From: Fallopia convolvulus
Lineage: Eukaryota; Streptophyta; Magnoliopsida; Caryophyllales; Polygonaceae
Direction of reading: 5' to 3'
DNA length: 64,000 bases
Assembly: GCA_964016875.1 (NCBI GenBank)
Contig: OZ024730.1
Span: 28,373,295-28,437,294 of the forward strand
The notes below the pieces were generated by a model. The model was not told the origin of the DNA. It did no database searches and saw nothing but the letters and a program-made list of their open reading frames with translations. Positions 22,871 to 35,124 of this stretch are shown one piece after another; within the stretch, counting starts at the first letter, position 1; each line of letters begins with the position of its first letter. A program made the position numbers and the translations under genes.

Positions 22871-23084
22871 AAATACTGCCACATACAATATTATATACAA
22901 TTATTTACGAAATTCACACCACAAAGGTAAAAAAAAAATTTTGCGCGTGTGATGAGTGGTTGAGAATCATTTTCATTTATCTCTTGGGAAACCACTCTCA
23001 CGTGAACCACACTCTAATTAATATTCTAAAATATAGTAATGTCTACACAATAATGAATAAAAATAGATAATTAATATGAGAAAG
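22871..23084. other. AT-rich spacer
   Basis: No recognisable feature; contains a GTGAACCACACTCTAAT word that could be an end of the element holding the preceding array, unproven. Confidence 0.25.
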
Positions 23085-23574
23085 AATCCCGTGTAAATGG
23101 GCGCTCAGGTGAGAAATAAGAATAAATCTCGCTCGTCCCTTCCAAAAAATCAACGTCCTTGATTAGACATTTAGTAAAAAAGATAAAATACGGCACGGGC
23201 GAACTTTTCCCGTATTATTTGCCTATTTTTCAATAAAAACGGCATAGATAAATTTTTCCCTTATTATTCACGTATTTTTCGAAAAATATGTTTTTATTAG
23301 ATGCGCCCTGATTGCTCATCAAACTAGCCAATTGTTCATCAATATTAATCCATTGTTCTTGAATACTAACTAATTGTGCATCGAGTTTTTGGTAACACTG
23401 TTCATCGATTTCGAACTTTTTAAATTTTAAATTTAATAATTTAACCTTATTTATGTGTATGAATACAATATTATCTAGTTTTTGATGCACATATAATTAG
23501 TTTCGATATTGTATATGAATACAATATTATCTAGTTTTTTATGCACATATAATTAACTTTGATATACACATATA

Positions 23575-23875
23575 TATGGGTTTATTGATGTACTCCTATT
23601 TGTTCATTGATATAACCTTGTTTGTTCATTGATATACCATTATTTGTTCATATTATATACTCCTTTTTGTTTATTGTTATACCATTATTTGTTTATTGAT
23701 ATACCCTATTTGTTCATAGATATACCCCTATTTGTTCATTAATATAACCTTTTTTGTTCATTGATATAATTTTGTTTCTCCATTGTTTGTTCATTGATAT
23801 ACCGTATTTGTTAGTGGATATACCCATATTTTTTCATTGATATAACATTGTTTGTTCATTAATATATTTATCTAA
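23575..23875. repeat. Tandem array, TTGTTCATTGATATACC unit
   Basis: About ten imperfect copies of a 22-27-base unit TATTTGTTCATTGATATAC(C). The reverse-complement form is at 38545-38755, with related flanks: 23885-23995 matches 33950-34060 inverted. Confidence 0.8.
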
Positions 23876-24358
23876 TTTATGTACGTATACGAATCCTTTT
23901 TTGAGAGCAAATTGTTAATATACTAAATATCGAATTAAGCTAAGTCAATTATATATGGTGGAATATCATTTACAACGACTTGTTCATGTCCGGATTAAGA
24001 TATCAACGTGTGATAAAGTGATCTACACAATTGTCATGTCTATCTTTATATGAGCACAACAAAAAGAAATGAATGAAGTGATCAATATAGTACCTGATAA
24101 GATAAGTTTGATGTAGAAGCTTGAATACAAAAGATAATAGATAAAGAATCTCACTTTGGAATAATATGATGTATTCTAAGAGAACGAGTCAGTTGCAAAC
24201 CGAAAAGGAGTGCTTGTGCCTTATCTATAGTCGGAGCCCAAGAAGTAGCCACACGTTTCAAAGAAGCAACAATGACAAATTTAAACGAGTCAAACAAGAC
24301 AATATCGAGACTGACATCAAAACAATTAGTTTTGTCTCACATAGGGCTAATTATGATG

Positions 24359-24385
<27 letters not shown>
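24359..24385. repeat. CA microsatellite
   Basis: An uninterrupted run of CA dinucleotides of about 26 bases; its continuation is at 25764-25776 on the other side of the solo LTR. Confidence 0.9.
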
Positions 24386-24387
<2 letters not shown>

Positions 24388-24389
<2 letters not shown>

Positions 24390-25765
24390 ATAGCTTGCAT
24401 TTAGGTAGTGTTTAGAATCATGTTTACGTTTCTTTTGTGTTGTTTTTAGGTAGTTTTAGTTAGTTTCTTTAGTGTCTTAGAGTGTCTAGGAGTTTTAGGC
24501 TTTTGCACTTGTTCTATGTTGTTTTACAGGTCTTATAGTGAACAAGTGTGAAAGGAATGAAAACGGGAGAAGAACACTTGAATTCGTGCCATCCATTGGA
24601 GTTGCTGGTTCGACACCTCTGTCTTGTAAGGGTTTGTTCGGAAGCTTAGTGATCTGATAAAGTTGAGTTTGGCCTCATTGGAAAGCTAATTCAAAGAGCT
24701 ACAATTCATGTTTTTACCCCGAGTCCAAATTCCAACTCGAAGGGAGTCAAAACAGTCCCCGAAGTGTGACCTGAGTTCTGAACTGAGGTGCTGGCGGCGA
24801 CCGCCGCCAATCCAGCGCCGCCCGCTGCCCCTGACAGCCGCGAAGATCTTTATTTGCCACGTGTTTTGTTTCTATTAGTCATATTTCTATCAGTATTATT
24901 CCGAGATATTATATTTTTGGGATATAGTTTTAGACCTAGTTTGATATATTAGGTTTTGAGAGTTGCACCTCTCATTCATACACTATTATCATATTTTTCT
25001 TTCAGAGTTTTTAGCTTTTCTATGAAGAACTAAGCCCTTTTGCTTAGTCAGACAGTTTGAAGCTTCGTTTTGACTTTCAGTTGTGAGATTTCTACTCTTT
25101 ATCTAATGCATGGATTATTTTTCTCTCTTGATTGAATTGTTTATGTGATTGATTTCAGCAATTTCTAGGGTTGTTATTCAAACTCAATTGCTAGATCTAG
25201 AGAAATTACTGGTTGAGTTTCTCTATTTCATAGTAGCAAACTGCATTGTACTAGTATCTGGTTCTGCTAGTCTATTGTAGAAGAGAGTTAAATTGCATTC
25301 TAGTATAAAAGCTGGTTGTTTTATGCTAGAATCGTATCCTAATTATATTCCTATTTTTCATGTTGCTTTTGAATTGAATCTTGCTAGTTTCAGGGTTATT
25401 CAATTAGTTAGGATTCATAGTATCTGGTTGTGCTATTAATATCTTTGAAAAGGAATTGGAATTCCATATGCATGCAATATTGAGTGAATCTATGATCAAC
25501 TTGTCATACGAATGTGGATCTTTGGTTGACTAACTTTTTTTTCCTAATTTGATAAAAACCCAAACTTTAATTGCTTTATTTGTTTTTGCATGCTAGATAG
25601 TTGTCTAATACTTAAACCCCTTTTACTTTAATTGACATAAAACTTACATAAAAGATAAATCTCCTTCTTGTGGATTCGACCCTTACTTCCCTAAGACTAC
25701 AGTCTTTAGGTTTGTTAGGACTCTTTTGCATAGCCGTGATTTGCACGACCATTTCAAGCTTATCA
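24388..25765 (+). mobile_element. Solo LTR of a Tat-like Gypsy element in a CA repeat
   Basis: Starts TGATAGCTTGCATTTAGG and ends CATTTCAAGCTTATCA, giving TGATA/TATCA inverted ends. The 3' part carries CTTGTGGATTCGACCC, the conserved pre-end region of Tat-type LTRs in plus orientation. CA repeat lies on both sides (CACTC left, CACAC right as imperfect duplication). No internal domain adjoins it. Confidence 0.7.
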
Positions 25766-26155
25766 CACACACACACATATATTAATGCATAAAATTTCGA
25801 TACATATTCGTCCATTTTTTATATATGTACAAACAATAGATTTTTTATGCACAATGAAATGTTTATTTATGCACAAAATCACAATTTTGATGAACAAAAT
25901 CACAATTCTGATACGCAAACAATAGATTTTCATGAGCAAAATCACAGTGTTGATGAAGAAAATCACAGTTTTGATGAACAATCTGGGCACGCGTCCTATT
26001 TCCGTTTTTTTTTCAAAAAAACATGAATAATTTGTTAAAAATTTGTTCGAGCCGTTTTTCCACTTTTAAAGTGAAACGATCAACGCATTTGATTTTTGGC
26101 TATTGTTCTTTCTTATTTCGCACCTGTGCGCCCATTCTCATCTGAGTCGGACCCC

Positions 26156-26566
26156 AATGATATTCATGCAATATTTATATTATTCATAGTAAATAAATAT
26201 AATTTACACGAATGTATCCCCACATAATTCAAAGAACATGATTCTCCCTTTCACTGTCACTCTCTCCATCATATACATATTTTTTTTTATTTTCAAAAAT
26301 GCAGATTTTTTTAATGAATAAGGAAAGGTATTTCCTTTTGCAAAAAACAAACAAAAATGTGAGACTCCTACAATTTTCTAAAGTCGCATCACATGCATTA
26401 TGAACGACATATGGCTTCCTTAAGCACATTAAAAATGTATATTAGGTATTTTAAAGCATTTAAGCATCTTTGTGTGCTGAAGTTCATACAAGACGATCAC
26501 TTTTGGAGATGGGAAATGTCATGCCATTGTCTTGTTCAGCTTTTCCCCAATGAAAGCTATCCTAGA
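26156..26566. other. AT-rich spacer
   Basis: No gene or element recognised. Its last bases CTAGA (26562-26566) form the left flank of the next LTR. Confidence 0.3.
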
Positions 26567-27464
26567 TGTAACATCCCCGACCATAGTGCATACGTCATTC
26601 TGCATTCATATAAGATTAAGAGCATATGCATAGCATATTGGTTTGAGATATATAGTGAGTTTTTAAAAGTAATATTTATTTTCTATTAATTTTATTATAT
26701 TTTAAAAAGTTTTTAAGAAAAAGTTAATTATTAATTAATTTAGGGTAAAGTTTGTAGTAAAGGAGATTTGAGGATGAAAATCGTAAATTTTGAAAAATTA
26801 AGCCGACTTTCTCTTGAAGTTGAAACCGACTTTGTCATTTGCAATATATATCCATGTTCTTGTATTTGTAAAGTATGGAGCAGAGAGGAGGAGATAAAAA
26901 AAAGAGTTGGATTTTGTTATTTTAGTTGTTGGATCTGGTACAAGCTTTCTTCGATCGGGTTCTAATCTCGAAGTACAAGATTGGTTTGGTAAGTTTTTAA
27001 TTAGTTAATGGTTTAGCTGGATTTTATTTATTTTTCCAAATCTAGATCTACAGTTGCTTTTGAATCGAAAATAAGTCGATTTATAGTTCTCAAAAGGTGT
27101 TTTCGATATTGGATATATATTCGGTAAAAGATTTCAGAGTGATTTTAGGGTTTCTCTTTGTAATGATATTAGGGAGCCCTTTGATCAAGTTTTTAAGAAA
27201 GGTTTGAACTAGAAAAATATTTTTCTATTTATATAGTTTATCGATGTCAAGTTTTTAAAGGATTTGGAATTATGCACAAGAAGTTATAATGTATACTGAC
27301 ATTTCATTGCATTTGGGGCTAGAGTTTATAAGAGTAAATAGCCTAATTTGCATTTGGTTATATATAGGAGCACAAGTCATAGATCGTGGTCAAAGAGAAA
27401 TGGAAGAGATATAGTATATGTCTTGAACAGGTGAGTATAGACCGAAGATTCAACCCTATGTGAA

Positions 27465-27590
27465 ATATGAATATATGGATATATGTGCTATATATGGTAT
27501 ATGGATATATGTGATATATGTGCTATATGCGCTATATGGGTATATGTGTTATATGAGTTATATGGATATATGTGTTATATGTGATAGCTC
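27465..27590. repeat. ATATGGATATATGTG low-complexity repeat
   Basis: Degenerate tandem copies of ATATGGATATATGTG/CT lying inside the solo LTR. Confidence 0.7.
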
Positions 27591-27729
27591 TGAAATTTCC
27601 AGAGTTGTTTGCACAGAAAGTATGTTAGCAAATGGCATATGATATATGGTTACATGATGCACTTGATTGCATAGCATATTGCAATGAGATTAAAAGGACA
27701 TGTGACTGTCTCGCCCTGAATTTGTATTA

Positions 27730-27825
27730 CAGGACCTACGGGTCATACAGGATCTTCGGATCATACAAGATCTTCGGATCAATACAGGATCTACGGATCA
27801 TACAGGACCTACGGGTCATAATTAA
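27730..27825. repeat. Short tandem array, ~18-bp unit
   Basis: Five copies of GGA(C/T)CT(A/T)CGG(A/G)TCATACA. Each unit contains an approximate palindrome (GATCTTCGGATC). The array is inside the solo LTR. Confidence 0.75.
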
Positions 27826-28522
27826 AGGGACCATAAGAGTCCATATACAGTAAACTCGGGGCAGATTCAGGCTTGAACAGTTCACAGAATAAAGAATTGG
27901 AAGCATCAGCATTTGCATTTGCATAGTGAATTCATATATGACATGTATAATATGTATGAATATGTATACTGATCAATTGTTTGGCTTTGTGTGAAATAAT
28001 TGATGATGGTTTATATTCACTGAGTATGCGACTCACGTAAATCGCAAAACAATTTTTCAGGTTCAGCTAGAACTTTCTGACGTGTGTCTCTTTTAGAGGT
28101 AACATTCATACAGGTCGGCCGGCTGAAGCTCAATGCAACCTTCTCCTCCTCATTTTGCATCTTAGACATATGTGTTGTAACAAAAGTTAGAGTAATAGAT
28201 GTTTTAGTATAAAAAGTGAATGCATATGTGTGTGCAACCTTATATGGTTGTTACTTTCTGATATGTGCTGATGTGAAAATAGTTGTTATATGTGAATTAT
28301 CTCTTCATATGAAGAGATAAGTTTTACAAAGTATACGTCATAGGGTATAAGGGTGTCACACCAGAGATGTATGTCAATCGACAAAAAATAGAGGAACTAA
28401 GTTAAATAATGCAAATTGAAAACGAAAACACTACATCTTGATTTCAAACATAATAAGCATTAATAATGATGATTATCGACTCTTTGGAGTTATTAGAAAA
28501 CTAATAATTAAATTAGTTCATA

Positions 28523-29566
28523 ATGAAGATAGGTCTATGGAATTGTAGGTGGATGGGTCGTAAATCTTTCAGGCTAGAGATCGATTCTTTTTGCAAAAAA
28601 AATTCAAATAATGGCTATTGTTGAAACAAAAACTGAAAAAATACCGAGCGATCAAGGATGGATAAGATCGGGTTTCGATAACATTACTTGGTCACCCGAT
28701 ATTGGGAGGGTGGGAGGAATAGGAGTTCTATGGAAAGAACACCAACTTATAAATGAACAGATCACAACATTGCTACAGGAACCACGATTCATTGTACTAA
28801 AATACACACACCTAATTACAAAATATACCATTGCTATATGTTTTGCTCATCTCCCCCTAACGCTGGGCTTAAGGAAATCTTTTGGGATAAACTTATGGAA
28901 GTTCTAACAAATCTAAACCTACCCATTATCTTAGTAGGTGACTTAAATGAAATTCAAGATTCGAGTGAAAAAAAGGAGGAAGTTATCCCGATCAAGGTAG
29001 ATTTTAAAGATTAATTAATTTTAAAAATGCTTATGATTTAGTAGACATTCCGACGGTGCGAAATCAATTCACTTGGCGGAAAAACAGGACAGAAGTTAAC
29101 AATATATAAGAGGAACTAGAAAGGGCACTGGTTAGTCATCGTATCATTCAATGGTTTCCACAAATTAAAACAATGAATCACGCCTTTACAACATCGGATC
29201 ATTGTAATCTCTCGATAGACATTAATAATGAGAAAATAACTAAAGCTCTACCATTCAAGCTAGAGAAATGTGGATGACGCGGAAAGACTTTAGAAATGTT
29301 GTTAAGCAAGCATGCAGACTGAACATGTCGGGATCTAATATGTACCAACTAGTAAAGAAAACACAACTCTTTAAAAAGAACGCTAAGCAATGGAATAAAA
29401 GAACATTAGGAAATACATTTGAACAACTTAACGAGATTGAACAAAAACTAATAGAAATCTAAGCACAAATCTTAGTATCGCCACAACCTAGCACCATTGA
29501 AAAGCAAATCCGTATGATCAAACAAAAAGAATGTATTCTTAATTTCTATAAAAACATATTGGAAAC
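28523..29566 (+). pseudogene. L1-type LINE ORF2, endonuclease part
   Basis: Translation from the ATG at 28523 begins MKIGLWNCRWMGRK, the start of an L1-type apurinic endonuclease (WNCRG). After a frameshift in an A run near 28600 it continues MAIVETKTEK, holding the catalytic ETK glutamate, then GGIGVLW and, after another shift, ILVGDLNEI (GDFN block) and FTWRKNR. TSDHCNLSI is the terminal SDH motif. WNKRTLGN and IEQKL belong to the linker before the reverse transcriptase. At least three frameshifts or stops. It resumes at 30614 after a Copia-type LTR. Confidence 0.85.
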
Positions 29567-30613
29567 TGTTGGATCGTAATCGGTTAGCAGTGAGCTTGGG
29601 AACTGGCAATTAAGTTGTTCCCAAGGCAGCGGAAGTAAATAATCGCAAGTAATAAAAACAGTAAAAGGCACAGTTCCTTTATAGAGGAACCCCACTACAA
29701 CAAACTAGTTGTATGGGTAATCCTCTACCTCCGCTTGGAGGATTTTGAATGACTTACTTATATTGATTGCTTTGTTCCTTAGTTACACAGCCGGATTTAC
29801 ACTTCTCTGTTCCTACAAGTTCTTCCTAACTCTAGCAACACTAGTAAATCCTCTCAACTGAGTTCCTAAGCTCACAACAGCAAAACACAAGTAACTCAAA
29901 CCTTACGCTGACTTCTCAGTTCCCTTGCTCTTGGGAACTTCAGCTTCACCGTTGTCGAGATCACACACTCGCCGGCGGGGACTTCTCTTCCTTTTCTTTC
30001 TTTTCTCTGATGTGGGTGTTTGTAAGTTCTGTGAGAAGTACTCAGACCGAGTACTATTCATTTGGCTTTATAGTCCAATGAGCTTGGGCAGTCGCATCTT
30101 TCGTTTGTGTCCAAAATGCCCTTTGCTTGATGCCCAAGTTGTACTTTCTTCACATGTGACTTTGGTTTGAACTAGGTCAACTTCTTGGATCAATCGGACC
30201 GTTGGATGAAGCGTGACAGTCTGATCCTCAGACTGTTCCCTCGGGCTGTCTGAGACAAAATCCCGCGATCTGTGCTGAACGGTCGTTGTCCTCACATGTG
30301 AGTTCCCATGTCATGGGAACTGACTTCTTCAGAGTTCCCTTGATGGAAACTCTTCATCGTTGTAAGCTTGTGTTCTCTTGATTGTTTCTGGGAGTTCCCA
30401 CTTCATGGGAACTTTCCTTTTCAGAGTTCCCTTGATGGAAACTCTTCATTGTGGCCTGCAGTGGCTTTTGGTCATTCGTAGGAGTTCTTGGCTGTACCTG
30501 TGTTCCTTAGAAATACTTGAACAAACCACATTAGTTCCCTATGGTGTTTGTCATTATCAAAACTTAAGAGAATTAAATCGTTGATCCGTTGTTTAGAACC
30601 AAAGGTCCCAACA
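29567..30613. mobile_element. Copia-type solo LTR nested in the LINE
   Basis: Starts TGTTGGATCGTAATCGG and ends AAAGGTCCCAACA; TGTTGG/CCAACA inverted ends are typical of Copia LTRs. LINE protein similarity stops and resumes exactly at its edges. The flanks (GAAAC, GCGTC) do not match, so the duplication has decayed or the ends come from different copies. Inside, a unit of about 90 bases is duplicated (around 30300-30365 and 30393-30455), each with the near-palindrome AGTTCCCATGTCATGGGAAC. Confidence 0.7.
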
Positions 30614-31590
30614 GCGTCCCAATAGAAACAAAGAGCGAAAACGAAACATTTAGAACTATCATGCAAATACCGGTTACTTCCATAGAATTGCAAGTGGCAA
30701 AAGAAGAAGGAAGGTGATTAAAGAAATAAGAAATAACGACGGAACACATATAGTTGGAATTGAAAACATAAGAGAAGAAATCCAAAACGATTTTAAAAGA
30801 ACATCTGCAAAAGAACATACAAAACAATCCAACATAAACGAATACTTAGAGCTAATAACTGAAAGAATCTCAAAGGAGGAGAATGAGAAGCTAATACAAG
30901 CTGTATCAAATGAAGAAATAAAACAAGCAGTGATGAATATAGGATCTGATAAGTCCCCGGGTCCGGATGGCATGACAACATAATTCTATAAGAAATATTG
31001 GGATATTGTGGGACCTTCGGTAATAAAACCAGTTAAAAGCTTTTTCCATTAAGGAAAGATACTAAAACAAATTAACCACATATTTATCTCACTCATACCA
31101 AAAATTGAAAGTCCTAATTCGACAAACCACTAGAGGCCCATAAGTTTATGCTCCACATTATATAAAATAATATCAAAAATAATCACAAAACGACTCAAGA
31201 AAATAATGAGTAAGATTATCCACCCTCTGCAGGGAGCATTTGTGAACCAACGAGTGTACTCATAGCCCATGAAATTTTCCACTCTTTCAGAGTAAGCAAA
31301 GCAAAAGATGGTTGGGTTTCCATTAAACTAGACATCGAAAAGGCATATGACAGGGTAGTATTTAAAGTACTAGAAAGATTTGGTTTGATAAGAAGTTTAT
31401 TGAATGGATTGAACAATGTGTAACCACAATATCCTTTTCGGTGTTAGTAAACAATGGACCTACGGTACCGTTTCTCCCGGGACGAGGATTGAGACAAGGA
31501 GATCCTCTCTCTCCTATAAGATGGTTGGGTTGCCATTAAACTAGACATCGAAAAGGCATATGACAGGGTAGTATTTAAAGTACTAGAAAG
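30614..31590 (+). pseudogene. L1-type LINE ORF2, reverse transcriptase part
   Basis: The frame at 30714-30983 carries NEEIKQAVMNIGSDKSPGPD, the standard opening of plant LINE reverse transcriptase. Further blocks follow in changing frames: [34 protein letters not shown], then KLDIEKAYDRVVF with the KAYDRV motif, and the RGLRQGDPLSP region near 31490. The active-site FADD is not reached. From 31518 a 72-bp block repeats 31306-31378 and the LINE then ends at the TIR element. Confidence 0.85.
31518..31590. repeat. Tandem-type duplication of a 72-bp LINE segment
   Basis: The stretch GATGGTTGGGTT(G)CC ... GTACTAGAAAG repeats the LINE at 31307-31378 with one substitution (T to G). Its right edge coincides with the first base of the TIR element. 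Confidence 0.85.
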
Positions 31591-31929
31591 AACCGGTCTT
31601 GCAGACCGGTTCTATGAAGAACCGGCTTTCAAGGCCGGTTCTATACTTCTATCCCACCCATTACACTTATATAAAAATATGGAATTAAGTGGTTAATTAA
31701 TTTAAATAATATTTATTAAATGTGAAAATGGAATTAAGTGGTTAAATTAATTTACTTTAATAATATTTTGCATAGTTAATTAATATATAACTTAATATGG
31801 ATGAAAACCAAAAATTTTATATAATGGTTAAACAAACAAGGTCAGGACAAGTTTATTGATTACGGAAATACATCGAAATAAAAACTAAAAGTGTACATTA
31901 AAATAAATCTAGAAAAAAACTAGGGTCTT

Positions 31930-33430
31930 GACTCGAATATCCGTGTGGCTAACTCCCACCCAAATGCATGCTATGACGATAAGATTGGGGATCTTGACTT
32001 GAGCCTTCGTCGAGTGCATAAATACGACTATGATAACTGTTGTGACGGTGAGGCTCGGGAGGAGGTTGTCATGGTGGGGGAACTTGCCTAGGAGGGAGCA
32101 CTTGAGGAGGAGGTGAAATAGGAGTTTGCATCAAAGCATCATAAATGTGTGTCCACATTGGCCTCAACTCGGGGGTACCGGTCCAAGACATGCATATTAT
32201 CCATTATGTAGCATTTCACATAGTTGTGAGCCTGTATATTATTTAAACCATATAAGATTTATAATATTAGAGAATAAATGATGTACAATCAAATAGATAT
32301 AGCAAATCATTGTTATAAGGAAATTACAAATTTTGATTACGTACCGCAACGATTCAATTGCCTACTTGAGACATCGGGGGTCTTTGGTTCGGATTGAATC
32401 GGTTTGCAGGGGACGCTCTAAGAACCTTTGTGTGATAGCGTGGCTCGAACCATTGCATGTAGTCGGGAGCCACATCCCAACCATGTGTAGCATGGGGCAA
32501 GTTCAAAATATAAGTTTCTAGGTTTTCGTCACGGAACGCACATTTGCAATAAACATTATTGTATTCAATCTTGTATTTTTTAGGTTTTGGCCCCCTTCTA
32601 GCAGTCTTTGGTGGGATGAGATTCCGAGGTATGGGCTGTACAAATCCAAATTGTTGGGTGCACTTCCCAGGCATGTACGCCTCTAGAACGTTGTGATATT
32701 GGATCACTCCATGGCATTGTTATTAAAATCGAGATCCGGATCTTAAAATTGTGAGATCCTATGATCCCATATGGGATTTTGATCCGGATCGTACATTAAA
32801 ATCGAAATTTGTTAAAATCGTTATAGAATCGTGTAGAATCGTATTAGAATCGTGTAGAATCGTATTAGAATCGTATAGAATCGTATAGGATCTCATGAGA
32901 TCCCATATAAAATCGTAAGATCCTACCCAGTTTTTTATTTCGAGCTTATAAAATTTATTTTAGCACCAATTGGCTTAATTATTAGTGAAATTACATCCCT
33001 TAAATGCTCATCTTGTCTCTTTTAACCTCATTTACATCCCAATTTCCATCTTCTTGACTCTCAATTATTGAATTTATAATATTTTTCCCCTAATAAAGAC
33101 CCATAATCTTTCCTCGATTCTTATTTTGTGAGCATATATATTTTTAAATGTGTTTTTTGTGCATATATAAGTTTGTAATCTTAATTTTACGGTATTATGA
33201 TCATTAAATTTTATTAAAATTATATATATTTTTGTTTTAGTGCCTATATTTTTTGTATTATATTATTTTTAGTGATATTATAGGATCTTACGATCCTACG
33301 ATCCGATCCACAAGACCTTCTGTGATCCGATCCTAAAATCTCGATTTTAATAACCTTGCTCCATGGTATAAAGAGGAACGATAGGCTTGATGGAAGTCAT
33401 GCGATGCATGAAATGGCATCCAATCAACCT
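31930..33430 (-). pseudogene. Plant mobile domain (PMD/MAIN-like) gene fragment
   Basis: On the minus strand, from a plausible acceptor (TTTATAG) near 33431, the sequence encodes VDWMPFHASHDFHQAYRSSL, is interrupted by a hAT MITE (32715-33358), and continues in the same frame with VIQYHNVLEAYMPGKCTQQF then GFVQPIPRNLIPP. This matches the end of the plant mobile domain (W.PY ... RQFG..Q.IP), followed by WDVAPDYMQWFEPRYH. A second, proline-rich piece (PELRPMWTHIYDALMQTP) lies at about 31935-32231 after an intron. PMD proteins exist as host genes and as genes carried by transposons; here the location inside inverted repeats favours the latter. A stop near 32354 and the MITE make it non-functional. 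Confidence 0.65.
32715..33358. mobile_element. hAT-type MITE in the PMD exon
   Basis: Ends CATTGTTATTAAAATCGAGA and, read inward from the right, CAAGGTTATTAAAATCGAGA are inverted repeats. Both flanks are CTCCATGG (32707-32714, 33359-33366), a perfect 8-bp duplication. The interior has tandem AGAATCGTATAGAATCGTGT units near 32820-32900. Skipping it joins the PMD frame. Confidence 0.92.
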
Positions 33431-33649
33431 ATAAATGAAATTGTGAGCAGTAAATCTTGTAAAAAGAAAATATTATTATTTCACGACAAGGTCATTTATT
33501 TCATTCATTAGTTTTAAATTCATATAATTCCACTTTATATGAATAAGGAATTATCTAAATCATGACAAGGTCTTTTAAAATTTTATAAAAATTATAGCTT
33601 ATTTATATGAGCATGCCTTTAAATATTTTCATAAAATCATAATATAATA

Positions 33650-33955
33650 ACCATTTCCTATAAGATTGAGCGATTCTAAATGAATATAACGAGTTCTTAT
33701 AAGAATGAACAATTTTTAAGGAATATAATAATTCCTTATACGAATGAACAATTCTAAAGAAATAGAACGATTTCTTATAAGAATGAACGATTCTAAATAA
33801 ATATACCGATTTTTTTTTATAATAATCAATGATTTTAAAGGAATATAACGATTTTTATAAGAATGGACGATTCTAAACGATTTCTTATAATAATAAACGA
33901 TTCTAATTCAATATAATAGTTTCATATAATAATGAACGATTCTAAATCAAGTCAT
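33650..33955. repeat. Tandem array, GAATGAACGATTCTAAA unit
   Basis: About eight imperfect copies of a unit near 40 bases (AACGATTTCTTATAAGAATGAACGATTCTAAATGAATAT type). Inside the TIR element, non-coding. Confidence 0.8.
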
Positions 33956-35124
33956 TGTAAATGATATTCCGCCATGTATATAATTGACTTAGTTTAATTA
34001 GATATTTAATATATTACCACTTTGCTCTCAAAAAAGGATTCGTATAACAACTACATAAACTAGATAAAGATAGCTTAATTAGATATTTAATATATTCCGC
34101 CATGTGTGCATTGAAACTAATCTATATACTATTCTAAACTCGAATCTCTCTATCTTATTTGTCACTCATCTAACTATGCCACATAAGAATCTTAATTTTT
34201 AAATTTACTTCTTTACCCTTTCTTCTTTTTAGTATTTACAATCCTTAAAAATATATAATATAATAATATTACTATTGTTATTAGAGTTTGGTTCAAATGA
34301 AACCAACCCTTAACATGAAACGGAAGGAGAATTTTGGACCGTCGAATCACATGATCCAAGGGGTGAGATTACTTCTGTGATTTTGAAAAAAAATAAAACA
34401 AATCAAGAAGGTGGCAATTTTGTAAATACACCCAACTCCTATACCCTTAACCTAAAATATCAAAAATAAGGAGTTTGGATCGACTCCAAACGCTCAAACG
34501 ATCGAAACACTCAATCTACTCCAAACGAAATCGAAACGCTCAATTTTGTAAGCCCAATCTACTCCAAACGCTCAAAGTCTCCAAATGATCGAAGGCCGAT
34601 CGACGGACGATCGAAGGACGACGAGTCTCCAAACGATCGAAGGCTCCAAACACTCGATCGAAGGCTCCAATCGATCGAACTCTCGACGGACGATCGAAGG
34701 AGGACGGACGATCTCACCTTCGCCTTCAATCTCTCCCACGAATCACGATGCCTCCAAAAATAAATCGAAAAGGTATAAATTAGAATTGTCAACTGTTTGG
34801 CGGCTCATGTTCTGGTTCAATCACGATCCCAATTTGTGGGTTCATGTTCTGGTTCAATTTGGCGGGTCGTATGTCTGAATCGCTATTATTGTGTGTGAAA
34901 TTGCTGGATTTGTATGCATTTCTTTCATTTTGATTTCTGCTTAATTGTTTAGGGTCTGTGTTTCTCGCTTAGATTAGTTAGAATTGTGTAGCTTGAACTT
35001 TTGACTGGTCTAGGGTTTGTGCTAATTTCAGTGCTGTTGGAAATTTCAGTCTTGGAGTTCTTCAGTTTATCTATCTGAGAAAAATGCGATGTTTGCCTGT
35101 GAAAAACAAAAAGAGAGTACATGG

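Larger units (their letters stand above)
23085..26155. mobile_element. TIR-type DNA transposon, non-autonomous
   Basis: The left side (AATGGGCGCTCAGGTGAGAA, 23097-23116) and right side (read on the minus strand GAATGGGCGCACAGGTGCGA) form an imperfect inverted repeat that continues into ATAAGAA and, further in, into sequences with an ACGG...TTTTCGAAAAA theme. No target duplication could be fixed and no transposase frame seen. The interior holds the TTGTTCATTGATATA array, a CA microsatellite and a solo LTR. Confidence 0.5.
26567..28360 (+). mobile_element. Solo LTR, chromovirus-like Gypsy
   Basis: Begins TGTAACATCCCCGAC and ends AAGGGTGTCACA, typical of Tekay/Del-like LTRs. The flanks CTAGA (left) and CCAGA (28361-28365) agree at four of five positions. 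Inside are a TATATGG-rich stretch (27465-27590) and a short array of GGATCTTCGGATCATACA units (27730-27825). Confidence 0.65.

Noticed and set aside
25763..25990. Isoleucine-rich minus-strand frame suggesting a small membrane protein
   Set aside because: It is produced by tandem TTTTGATGAACAAAATCAC-like repeats, low complexity, with no supporting context.
31591..31660. AGAACCGG palindromes as a CACTA transposon end
   Set aside because: CACTA elements end in CACTA/G with a 3-bp duplication; neither is visible, so the superfamily was left open.
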